Shown: piece after piece, positions 1 through 6,998 of the stretch
Layout of the letters: each line of letters opens with the position of its first letter
Position numbering within the stretch: position 1 is the first letter of the stretch
Assembly (NCBI GenBank): GCA_964630635.1
Contig: CAZVVM010000023.1
Span: 1 to 22,089 of the forward strand
Direction: 5' to 3'
From: Colimorpha_A sp964630635
GTDB taxonomy: Bacteria; Bacillota; Clostridia; Oscillospirales; CAG-272
Length of the DNA stretch: 22,089 bases
The notes under the pieces: generated by a model
The model's input: the letters and a program-made list of their open reading frames with translations, nothing else
Databases searched by the model: none
Told to the model about the DNA's origin: nothing
Position numbers and translations under genes: made by a program

Positions 1-110
1 AGGGGTTCCCCGAAGCGAATGAAATGAGCTTTGGGGGTTCGCGATTAGGGTGACGACAGCGGTGACAGCTCCCCTTACACAGGGGAGCCATTGGCACGAA
101 CTACCGTTAA
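1..110. repeat. dispersed palindromic repeat element, copy 1
   Basis: Non-coding stretch at the left edge. Two GGGGTTC words lie 32 bases apart (2-8 and 34-40), separated by a segment containing AAGCGAATGAAATGAGC. The same arrangement, again with a 32-base spacing, occurs in inverted orientation at 16054-16095. A perfect 8-bp hairpin follows, GCTCCCCT / AGGGGAGC (68-75 with 81-88, loop TACAC), without a U tract. Hairpins of this CTCCCCT...AGGGGAG type are, from memory, frequent between genes in gut Clostridia. The element may continue left of the window. Confidence 0.55.
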
Positions 111-159
111 ACTCCGTTTTTCCTTTGCCTCATTTCTGTTCATCGGTAAACCTTTTTTC

Positions 160-184
160 AACCACGCTTCTCACGCGTGGTTTT
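160..184 (+). terminator. hairpin followed by T-run, probable terminator reading rightward
   Basis: Perfect 8-bp stem AACCACGC (160-167) with GCGTGGTT (175-182), 7-base loop, followed by TTTTCGTT on the plus strand. There is no T-run on the minus side. It would serve a plus-strand transcript entering from left of the window and sits back to back with the hppA terminator at 195-229. Confidence 0.5.
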
Positions 185-192
185 CGTTGCAC

Positions 193-229
193 AAAAAAGC
201 ATTGAAAGCGAAACGCCCTCAATGCTTTT
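193..229 (-). terminator. rho-independent terminator of the pyrophosphatase gene
   Basis: Perfect 11-bp stem, AAAAGCATTGA (195-205) with TCAATGCTTTT (219-229), with an inner GCG/CGC helix around an AAA loop. Read on the minus strand it is followed by a run of T, eight bases past the hppA stop codon. It shares its core (TTGAAAGCG...ACGCC) with the terminator at 2485-2523. Confidence 0.85.
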
Positions 230-236
230 CGTATAA

Positions 237-2321
237 TCATCCGATCAGCTTCTCAATCAGCTCCCAAAGAGACGGGACGCTTGCAAGGACGGGAACGAGA
301 ACGAGCGAGATCACAGACATCAGCTTGATAAGAATATCCATCGCGGGTCCTGCGGTATCCTTGAAGGGGTCGCCGACGGTGTCGCCCGTGATGGTCGCCT
401 TGTGCGTATCGCTTCCCTTTCCGCCGAAGTTTCCTGCTTCGACGTACTTCTTCGCGTTATCCCACGCGCCGCCCGCATTCGCCATAAATACCGCAAGCAT
501 TATAGCGGAAACGAGACCGCCGATAAGAAGTCCGCCAAGTCCCTCCGAGCCGAGAACGAATCCCGCAACTATGGGCGAGATAAGCACGATGAGTCCGGGA
601 ACGATCATCTCACGAAGCGATGCCTTCGTCGAAATGTCAATACATCTGTTATAGTCGGGAGCCATTTTGCCCTCAAGTATCTCGGGATGCGCCTCGTATT
701 GAGCGCGAACCTCGTCAACCATCTTGTTGGCGGCACGTCCGACCGAGCCGATAGTCAGCGCGCTGAACAGGTACGGGAGCATCGCGCCGAAAAGCATACC
801 GATAAGCACCTTCGGATCGGCAAGAGATATAGTAACACCTGCCGCTTCAATAAACGAAATAATAAACGCAAGAGAGGTAAGCGTTGCGGAACCGATGCAG
901 AAGCCCTTGCCGATAGCGGCGGTAGTGTTGCCGACCGCATCAAGCTTGTCGGTGATCTCACGAACGCCGTGAGGAAGCTCGGACATTTCGGCAATTCCGC
1001 CCGCGTTATCAGCGATCGGGCCGTAGCCGTCGACCGTTACCGTAATACCGACGGTAGAAAGCATACCGACTGCCGCAAGCGCAATTCCGTATGCGCCGCC
1101 GAAGAAATAGGAGACCGCGATAACGACCGCAAGGCACGCGATCGTGAGCCAGGTCGACTTCATTCCGACGCCGACGCCCGCTATGATATTGGTTCCGTGA
1201 CCCGTCGTCGATTCCTTTGCGATCTGCTTGACGGACTTGTATTCATCGGAGGTATAAAGCTCTGCTATAAATCCGATGCCGATTCCGGCAAGAAGTCCCG
1301 AAATAACGCAGACCATAAGCTTCCATTCGCCGACGTAGAACAGCGAAAGCGCCACCGACGCAGCGATTACGATACCCGTTGCAATATAGGTTGCGATATT
1401 GAGCGCCTTGTGGGGATCCGCCCACTTTTTCGCGCGGAAAATAAAGACGGAAGCAACTGCCGCAAGCGCACCGACGCCGCAAAGCAGTATCGGGAACAGA
1501 AGATACTTCGCAATATTCGCGGAAGTACCCAACGTATAAAGCGCCATAGTAAGCGCAGAAAGGATAGAGCCGACGTACGATTCGGTAAGGTCGGAGCCCA
1601 TTCCCGCAATATCACCGACGTTGTCGCCGACGTTGTCCGCGATGGTGGCGGGGTTTCTGGGGTCGTCCTCGGGAATGCCCGCTTCAAGCTTGCCGACGAG
1701 GTCTGCACCGACGTCCGCCGCCTTCGTGTAAATACCGCCGCCCACACGCGCGAAAAGCGCGATCAGCGAACAGCCCAAGCTGTAACCTGTAAGTATCTGA
1801 ATGGGCGCCTGAATGCTCTCCGTCATTGCATATACGGCAAAGGTGATGCCCGTAAGACCGAGAAGACCGAAGCCGACGACCGAAAGACCGAGCACCGCAC
1901 CGCCCGAGAATGCCACGCGGAGCGCGCCCGACATACCCTCGTCACGCGCCTTGATAGCGGTACGCGCGTTTGCCTTTGTCGCAATCGCCATACCGATCCA
2001 GCCCGCAGCCGCAGAGAACATAGCTCCGATAACGAAGCAGATAGCCGCCTTCCAGCCGATGCCCTCGGCTCCCTTCAATGCGGGAATGAAGCCAAGTGCC
2101 GTAAGCAGCACGCCGATTCCCAACACAAACGGGATAATGAGCTTGTATTCACGAACGAGGAAGGTCATCGCTCCGTCGTGAATATGCTTGTGAATGTCAT
2201 CAACCTTCTTATCGTTGACCGCGATCTTTGACACTCTGCGGAACAGCACGAAAACGTATCCGAGAGTTATCACCGCCGCGAAAACGACGAGAATCAAGGG
2301 AAGATAAATACTCTTTTCCAT
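237..2321 (-). CDS. hppA: membrane-bound cation-pumping pyrophosphatase, K+-dependent type
   Basis: Integral membrane enzyme that hydrolyses pyrophosphate and pumps Na+ and/or H+ out of the cytoplasm, recovering energy from PPi released by biosynthesis. At 694 residues it is normal length for bacterial members, with many hydrophobic helices. Signature motifs are present: DVGADLVGK near 203-211, the acidic pyrophosphate/Mg site with DNVGDNVGD near 229-237, and DGYGPIADNAGG near 431-442. The diagnostic segment reads GNTTAAIGKG (464-473): Ala468 and Gly471 stand where K+-independent proton pumps have Lys and Thr. By family rules the enzyme needs K+ and is most likely Na+-transporting, though Na+/H+ dual specificity cannot be excluded. 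AAGGAG lies just upstream of the ATG. It is monocistronic with its own promoter and terminator. It would also pull forward the PPi-forming acyl-CoA synthetases encoded next to it. Confidence 0.97.
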   Translation of the reverse strand: MEKSIYLPLILVVFAAVITLGYVFVLFRRVSKIAVNDKKVDDIHKHIHDGAMTFLVREYKLIIPFVLGIGVLLTALGFIPALKGAEGIGWKAAICFVIGAMFSAAAGWIGMAIATKANARTAIKARDEGMSGALRVAFSGGAVLGLSVVGFGLLGLTGITFAVYAMTESIQAPIQILTGYSLGCSLIALFARVGGGIYTKAADVGADLVGKLEAGIPEDDPRNPATIADNVGDNVGDIAGMGSDLTESYVGSILSALTMALYTLGTSANIAKYLLFPILLCGVGALAAVASVFIFRAKKWADPHKALNIATYIATGIVIAASVALSLFYVGEWKLMVCVISGLLAGIGIGFIAELYTSDEYKSVKQIAKESTTGHGTNIIAGVGVGMKSTWLTIACLAVVIAVSYFFGGAYGIALAAVGMLSTVGITVTVDGYGPIADNAGGIAEMSELPHGVREITDKLDAVGNTTAAIGKGFCIGSATLTSLAFIISFIEAAGVTISLADPKVLIGMLFGAMLPYLFSALTIGSVGRAANKMVDEVRAQYEAHPEILEGKMAPDYNRCIDISTKASLREMIVPGLIVLISPIVAGFVLGSEGLGGLLIGGLVSAIMLAVFMANAGGAWDNAKKYVEAGNFGGKGSDTHKATITGDTVGDPFKDTAGPAMDILIKLMSVISLVLVPVLASVPSLWELIEKLIG

Positions 2322-2397
2322 AATTTTCTCCTTGTCGGGGTATTAATTAAAGGGGTCGTTCAAGCCGAATAACGGCTCAAACATACCGATTTATTAC

Positions 2398-2426
2398 ATT
2401 GTATCACAAACGTTCCGCATTAACAA
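2398..2426 (-). promoter_or_regulatory. sigma-A type promoter for hppA
   Basis: On the minus strand: -35 TTGTTA (2421-2426), 17-base spacer, -10 TACAAT (2398-2403). The roughly 70-base leader contains a small AGCCG/CGGCT hairpin and then the AAGGAG site before the ATG at 2321. Confidence 0.75.
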
Positions 2427-2484
2427 GGTTTTTTTGAAATTCGAAAAAAATTCCGACGAAAAACCGCGCATTCATTTCGAACGG

Positions 2485-2523
2485 AAAAGCACCTTGAAAG
2501 CGTTACGCCATCAAGGTGCTTTT
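2485..2523 (-). terminator. terminator of the LeuA-like/acyl-CoA synthetase operon
   Basis: Perfect 13-bp stem AAAAGCACCTTGA (2485-2497) with TCAAGGTGCTTTT (2511-2523) and an inner GCG/CGC helix, lying five bases past the stop of the minus-strand operon. T-runs flank both sides, so it could work in either direction, but only the minus strand has a gene ending here. Confidence 0.8.
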
Positions 2524-2528
2524 ATCAT

Positions 2529-5039
2529 TTATTTACCGGGGCCTGCCGTGTCGGAGCCGTCGCCTGTTAAGCCGAGACGCCTTGCGGCATCCTCACGCAT
2601 CTTGTACTTGAGGATCTTACCCGCAGCGTTCATCGGGAAGCTGTCGACGAACTCGATGTATTTCGGCACCTTATGGCGCGCCATATTTGCCTTGATATAC
2701 GCGGTCATCTCCTCGACGGTCACGCTTCCTTCTTCCTTCAGAATAATGCAAGCCATTATCTCCTCGCCGTACTTCTTATCGGGAACGCCGATTACCTGAA
2801 CGTCCTTCGTCATCGGGTGAGTGTAGATGAACTCCTCGATCTCCTTCGGATAGATATTTTCACCGCCGCGGATTATCATATCCTTAAGACGGCCCGTGAT
2901 GCGGTAGTTGCCCTGCTCGTCCTTCGACGCAAGGTCGCCCGAATGGAGCCAGCCGTCAGCGTCGATGGTATCCTTCGTAGCGTTAGGCATCTTGTAATAG
3001 CCCTTCATCGTGTTATAGCCCTTTGCGCAGAATTCGCCGTTCTGACCTGCGCCAAGCTCTTCTCCCGTTTCGGGGTCAACTATCTTACAGCGAACGTGCG
3101 GGAAGGCGTAGCCGACGGTCTCGGTTCTGACTTCAAGAGAATCCGTCCACGAGCTCATCGTGTTACCCGGAGCGCATTCCGTCTGACCGTAGACGCTGAC
3201 GATTCCCGTCATATTCATCTCGTCGGGACGCGCTGCGCGCTTCATAAGCTCGGGGGGACATCCCGCGCCCGCCATAATTCCCGTTCTCATATGCGAGAAG
3301 TCGGTGCTTCTGTAATCGGGGTGGTTAAACATCGCTATAAACATCGTCGGAACGCCGTTGAAGCAGGTTATCTTCTCCTGGTTTATGCAGGCAAGCGACG
3401 ATTTTGCCGAGAAATAGGGCATCGGACACATAGTCGTTCCGTGCGTCATCGACGAGGTCATCGAAAGAGTCATTCCGAAGCAGTGGAACATCGGAACGTG
3501 TATCATCATTCGGTCGGCGGTCGAAAGACCCATTCTATCGCCTATACACTTACCGTTGTTTACAACGTTATAGTGCGTAAGCATAACGCCCTTCGGAAAG
3601 CCCGTAGTTCCCGACGTATACTGCATATTGCAGACGTCGGACGGACGTACCGCCGCCGCCATTCTCGCCACGGTCTCACGGCGGACGAGCTTATGACGAG
3701 CCATCGCCTCGTCAAAGGTGAGACAGCCCTTCTGCTTGAAGCCAACAGTTATTACGTTACGAAGGAACGGAAGCTTCTTGCAGTGAAGCGGCTCACCGGG
3801 AGTTGCGTCCTTTATCTCGGGGCAGAGGGTGTTTATTATCTCCGCGTAGTTCGAGTCAAGACAGCTGTCTATCATAACGAGAGTATGCGTATCGGACTGA
3901 CGGAGCAGGTATTCCGCCTCGTGTATCTTATACGCGGTGTTTACCGTTACAAGCACGGCGCCGAGCTTCGTCGTTGCCCAGAAGGTAATATACCAAGCGG
4001 GCAGATTCGTTGCCCATACCGCGACCTTCGAGCCCGCCTTTACACCGAGCGAAACGAGTGCGCGTGCAAAGCGGTCAACGTCCTCTCTGAATTCCGCGTA
4101 GGTGCGCGTGTAATCGAGAGTCGTGTACTTGAAGCAGTACTGATCGGGAAATTCCTCCGCAACTCTGTCGAGCACCTGCGAGAAGGTGAGATCGATAAGC
4201 TCGTCTTTTTTCCAGACGTACTGACCCGTGCCGTCGTGGTTAAAATAAAGCGTTTTCTTCATATCCCGAGTCGAATGGAAACGGGACATATAGTTTACGA
4301 AATGAGGGAAAATGATCTCGGGATCGTCAAGACCGTCGATCCATTCGGGCTTCCATTCAAGGGAAATGAACGCGTCGTAATTGACCGACGAAAGCGCGCG
4401 CATAACGTCGCCTATCGGCATGCTTCCCTCTCCGATAAGCTGATATTCACCCTTATCGTCGGAATCACGCAGATGAACGTGGCAAACGTAAGCGCCGAGA
4501 TTTTTTATCGTATCGTCACAGCTTTCGCCGTTATCGCGGTAGGTATGATGCACGTCCCAAAGCGCGGCAAGACGGTCCGACGCGAAGCTTTCGAGAAGCG
4601 CGCGCAGACGCGAGGTGTCGGAATATATACCGCTCGTCTTGACGAGAATTGATACCGAAAGCTGCTCCGCCTTCTGCAAAAGCGCCGTGAGTGCGCTCTT
4701 GACTGCGTTTTCGTCGTCGTGAAGCGCACAGACGACGACGTAAGGAACGTTCGCGTCGCGCGCTATCTCCATAAGTTCTATCACGGTATGAATGACCGTA
4801 GCGTCACCCGAAATATCGCAGGACGTATCAAAGCACGGAATAGAGAGATTTCTTTCGCGCATCTGGCGTGCCGTCGACGCTACGTTGTATTTATGAAAGG
4901 GAGCGCCCTTTTCCGTAAGGGAAGAAAGGGTGTGGAGATTATATACCTCTACTCCCGAAAAACCCATATCGGACGCCGTGTCGAGCATTTTTTCAAATGA
5001 AAGCTCGCGCCAGCCCCTGTTTGAGAAGGAAAGTTTCAT
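2529..5039 (-). CDS. fusion protein: sugar-isomerase-like TIM barrel + AMP-forming acyl-CoA synthetase
   Basis: An 836-residue protein with two modules in one uninterrupted frame. Residues 1-255 resemble the xylose-isomerase-like sugar phosphate isomerase/epimerase barrel: WDVHH (161-165), CHVHLRD (186-192) and SLEW (226-229) supply an Asp, a His and the last Glu of the usual metal site. The position where the first Glu is expected seems to be Lys134, so barrel activity is uncertain. Residues about 275-825 are a full acyl-CoA synthetase: ATP loop TSGTTGFPK (475-483), YGQTE (617-621), SGDL (700-703), hinge GRLKD (716-720) and catalytic Lys808 in NAAGKILK. The second module activates a carboxylic acid via an acyl-AMP to a CoA thioester. 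Its ATG overlaps the preceding stop codon (ATGA, 5036-5039), so translation is coupled to the LeuA-like gene. The internal Met260 has no convincing ribosome site, favouring a true fusion. Substrate is unknown. Confidence 0.9.
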   Translation of the reverse strand: MKLSFSNRGWRELSFEKMLDTASDMGFSGVEVYNLHTLSSLTEKGAPFHKYNVASTARQMRERNLSIPCFDTSCDISGDATVIHTVIELMEIARDANVPYVVVCALHDDENAVKSALTALLQKAEQLSVSILVKTSGIYSDTSRLRALLESFASDRLAALWDVHHTYRDNGESCDDTIKNLGAYVCHVHLRDSDDKGEYQLIGEGSMPIGDVMRALSSVNYDAFISLEWKPEWIDGLDDPEIIFPHFVNYMSRFHSTRDMKKTLYFNHDGTGQYVWKKDELIDLTFSQVLDRVAEEFPDQYCFKYTTLDYTRTYAEFREDVDRFARALVSLGVKAGSKVAVWATNLPAWYITFWATTKLGAVLVTVNTAYKIHEAEYLLRQSDTHTLVMIDSCLDSNYAEIINTLCPEIKDATPGEPLHCKKLPFLRNVITVGFKQKGCLTFDEAMARHKLVRRETVARMAAAVRPSDVCNMQYTSGTTGFPKGVMLTHYNVVNNGKCIGDRMGLSTADRMMIHVPMFHCFGMTLSMTSSMTHGTTMCPMPYFSAKSSLACINQEKITCFNGVPTMFIAMFNHPDYRSTDFSHMRTGIMAGAGCPPELMKRAARPDEMNMTGIVSVYGQTECAPGNTMSSWTDSLEVRTETVGYAFPHVRCKIVDPETGEELGAGQNGEFCAKGYNTMKGYYKMPNATKDTIDADGWLHSGDLASKDEQGNYRITGRLKDMIIRGGENIYPKEIEEFIYTHPMTKDVQVIGVPDKKYGEEIMACIILKEEGSVTVEEMTAYIKANMARHKVPKYIEFVDSFPMNAAGKILKYKMREDAARRLGLTGDGSDTAGPGK

Positions 5040-6445
5040 TCGGCTTCCTCCTCGTAGATTATCTTATTGAGCGCGGAAAGATACGCCTGAATACCCGCGC
5101 CGACGATGTCGGTCGAGATTCCGCGTCCCGAATAGACCTTTCCGTTTGCGCGGAGCTTAACGACGGTCTGTCCCATCGCCTCGCGTCCCTCGGTTACTGC
5201 CTGAAGCTGGAAATCGTCAAGCTCGTAGTGACAGCCGGTTATCTTTTCTATCGCCTGGAAGGCGGCGTCGATGGAACCGTCTCCTATATATACGCCCTCA
5301 ACGGTCTCTCCGTTCTTGTCGAGCTTGATATGCGCGGTCGCGGAAATCGTATTTCCCGACGTGATAACGTAGGTATCGAGCTTATAGGTCGGGGGAACCT
5401 GCATAGCGCTCGACGCGACGATGGCGTCAAGCTCCTTGTAGGACACCTTCTCCTTTCTTTCCGCTATCTGACGGAAAGCGGCGTAGACCTTGCCCTCGTC
5501 GGACTCGGAAAGATCGTAGCCGAGCTTCTCGACTGCGTTAGAGATCGCGCCCTCGTCGTCGTGTGAGGTAAGGAAGACTCCCGAATCGTCGTGCTCGCCG
5601 ATAGCGATCGCGCTTCCGCTGCTCTTCGACGGATTGCAGAGCCAGTTTATCTGATCTATGATCCTGCTTATCTGCGTAACGGCGATATTACAGCTTGCGC
5701 CGAGTTTGTCCTGCTTTGCCGAAATAACGCGCGCGACGTTCGAAAGGTCGGCGCAGTCAATAGGATAAGCCGCGCAGCTTATCTGCGTTGCTCCCTCTGC
5801 CACCGCCGCGACGGCGCAGGCGTCAGCCATAGATATGGTGTCGGCGCAGGAAATTCCGAGCGTTACGTTTTTAAGAGCGGGAATCGCCTCGTACTGTTCC
5901 TTTATAAACTCCGCAAATTCCGAGGGAAGCATAGTTCCCGCGGTATCGCAAAGCGTTACCGTGTCAGCTCCCGCTTCTATCGCGGCATTCACAAGTTGAG
6001 CCAAAAATGCCTTGTCGCTTCTCGTTGCGTCCTCTGCAACGAACTCGACGTCGTCACAAAGCTTTCTGCAAGCGGCAACCGTATTCTTTACGTTTTCAAG
6101 CATCGCGTCGGGCTTTTTGTGAGAAATATACTCTATCTGCACCTGCGATGCGGGCGCGCAGACCTGAAGACGGGGCTTTTCAGCGCTCTGAAGCGCGCTC
6201 CAGGTTTGTTCAACGCTTTCGTTATTAAGCTCGACGGGAACGGCAATTATGCTGTCCTTCACCGCCGAAGATATAGATTTTATCTGAAGCGAATCGATAC
6301 GCGCGTTTCTTATGAAATCAAGCTCGATCACGTCAACGCCAAGCTTATTTAGTAGCTTCGATAGCTCTATCTTTTCCTTAAAGGATAGTGTGAAATCCTC
6401 GAAGGTCTGCTTCATCGTAGCGTCGCTGATTCTGATCTGTTTCAT
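5036..6445 (-). CDS. 2-isopropylmalate synthase-like protein with degenerate active site and intact LeuA regulatory domain
   Basis: 469 residues, DRE-TIM barrel (about 1-280) plus C-terminal LeuA allosteric/dimer domain (about 355-464, ending with the typical GRGISTDIVGAGIQAYL). Barrel landmarks are recognisable: GVDVIEL, AEDATRSD near 137, and DTAGTMLPSEF. The catalytic signatures are not. The family motif DTTLRDGEQ reads DATMKQTFE, so the catalytic Arg and metal-binding Asp become Lys12 and Gln13. HCHND reads SCADT (199-203), so both metal-binding His are lost. The linker carrying the AHxSGIH motif appears shortened. It is therefore unlikely to make 2-isopropylmalate; a regulatory or amino-acid-sensing role is inferred. 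Start choice: a TTG at 6457 abuts the AAAAGGAG site (6458-6465), so the ATG at 6445, 12 bases from that site, is preferred. It is the first gene of a two-gene operon. Confidence 0.85.
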   Translation of the reverse strand: MKQIRISDATMKQTFEDFTLSFKEKIELSKLLNKLGVDVIELDFIRNARIDSLQIKSISSAVKDSIIAVPVELNNESVEQTWSALQSAEKPRLQVCAPASQVQIEYISHKKPDAMLENVKNTVAACRKLCDDVEFVAEDATRSDKAFLAQLVNAAIEAGADTVTLCDTAGTMLPSEFAEFIKEQYEAIPALKNVTLGISCADTISMADACAVAAVAEGATQISCAAYPIDCADLSNVARVISAKQDKLGASCNIAVTQISRIIDQINWLCNPSKSSGSAIAIGEHDDSGVFLTSHDDEGAISNAVEKLGYDLSESDEGKVYAAFRQIAERKEKVSYKELDAIVASSAMQVPPTYKLDTYVITSGNTISATAHIKLDKNGETVEGVYIGDGSIDAAFQAIEKITGCHYELDDFQLQAVTEGREAMGQTVVKLRANGKVYSGRGISTDIVGAGIQAYLSALNKIIYEEEAE

Positions 6446-6483
6446 AAATGCTTTCAACTCCTTTTAGACAAAATCTCCGTATT

Positions 6484-6499
6484 TTCCGCCTCTGCGGAA
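6484..6499. other. short hairpin in the leader of the LeuA-like gene
   Basis: Perfect 6-bp inverted repeat TTCCGC / GCGGAA with a 4-base loop, lying between the minus-strand promoter and the ribosome binding site. It has no adjacent T-run, so it is not a terminator. It could be an operator or an mRNA stability element; nothing decides between these. Confidence 0.4.
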
Positions 6500-6531
6500 C
6501 TGTTTTGCCTACATTATTTTGTATGTTATAT

Positions 6532-6560
6532 ATTTAATCATCAAAAGTGATAAATGTCAA
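6532..6560 (-). promoter_or_regulatory. promoter for the LeuA-like / fusion synthetase operon
   Basis: On the minus strand: perfect -35 TTGACA (6555-6560), 17-base spacer, weaker -10 TTAAAT (6532-6537). The leader is roughly 80 bases before the ATG at 6445. It diverges from the T-box promoter, with about 95 bases between the two -35 boxes, which is room for a shared operator. Confidence 0.65.
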
Positions 6561-6655
6561 GAGAAAATAAAACGAAGGCGGAACTTTTGACGCTTTTGCA
6601 CAAAACGAAAAAGTGACGCAGTAAAAATTTTTTGCAGTTTTCAGGTAAAAAACAT

Positions 6656-6684
6656 TTGACAAACGCGCTTTATCGTGGTAAAAT
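6656..6684 (+). promoter_or_regulatory. sigma-A promoter driving the T-box leader
   Basis: Consensus -35 TTGACA (6656-6661), 17-base spacer, -10 TAAAAT (6679-6684). Transcription would begin near 6691, just before the first T-box helix. Confidence 0.85.
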
Positions 6685-6690
6685 ATCCGT

Positions 6691-6964
6691 ATCAACCAAA
6701 TAACCCCAAGATAAAGACTGTGACGAAGACGGCACGGTAACTTAAGCTTTCAGAGAGTCGGCGGACGGTGTGAGCCGACAGCTTGGTGCCAATGTGCATA
6801 TCACTTCTGAGTCGAATGTCCGAGCGAAAGCCAGGGCATTCCGTATCCCGCGTTAAGGGCAAGGGCTTGTTAGAGTCCAAAGTGACGGTTCTCCGTAATT
6901 TGAGTGGTACCGCGGGTATTCATTTACTCGTCTCAAGAAAAGGTTTTTTCTTGGGACGTTTTTT
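6691..6964 (+). ncRNA. T-box riboswitch, isoleucine (AUC) specifier
   Basis: A cis-acting leader that binds uncharged tRNA and lets transcription proceed when the matching amino acid runs short. Stem I shows GGCAC (from about 6733) pairing with GTGCC (6786-6790), the distal arm AAGCT/AGCTT, the AG bulge in CAGAGAG and the loop GGTGTGA. On its 3' side the specifier position reads ATC (6800-6802) directly before ACTTCTGAGTC, matching the usual layout of codon followed by ACCUUUGAGU. AUC is an Ile codon. The conserved T-box word GAGTGGTACCGCGG (6902-6915) forms the antiterminator with ACTC (6926-6929). Its UGGU bulge would pair with an ACCA tRNA end, as expected for tRNA-Ile with discriminator A. 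The competing terminator is at 6929-6964. The T-box call is near certain; the specifier reading is by alignment to the consensus from memory. Confidence 0.93.
6929..6964 (+). terminator. T-box regulated terminator
   Basis: Hairpin CGTCTCAAGAAAA with TTTTCTTGGGACG, one internal mismatch, followed by TTTTTT (6959-6964). Its 5' arm overlaps the 3' arm of the antiterminator at 6929, giving mutually exclusive folds. Confidence 0.9.
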
Positions 6965-6998
6965 GTTTGAAAAACCTGTTTTGAAAGGAAAACAAACT

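Noticed and set aside
91..654. Plus-strand open frame near the left edge
   Set aside because: It crosses repeat and terminator hairpins and then runs antisense to the pyrophosphatase gene; no motif is seen.
402..2231. Long open frame (about 600 codons) on the plus strand opposite the pyrophosphatase gene
   Set aside because: Translation is Arg/His/Asp-rich without domains and lies antisense to a clear, motif-complete membrane protein; it reflects codon bias of the real gene.
4250..4290. Possibility that the fusion is two genes with an internal start at the Met before KKTLYFN
   Set aside because: No good ribosome site precedes it and no stop codon separates the modules; only a sequencing error could hide one, which needs read data.
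2673..4652. Long plus-strand open frame opposite the TIM-barrel/synthetase fusion
   Set aside because: No recognisable motif, composition typical of an antisense shadow, and no ribosome site or promoter.
6446..6457. TTG start at 6457 for the LeuA-like gene
   Set aside because: It touches the AAGGAG sequence directly, leaving no spacing for initiation; the ATG at 6445 is better.
6783..6998. In-frame N-terminal extension of the first HTH-cupin-synthetase
   Set aside because: It would translate the T-box and its terminator; the ATG at 6999 has a proper ribosome site and gives the same N-terminal layout as the paralogue.
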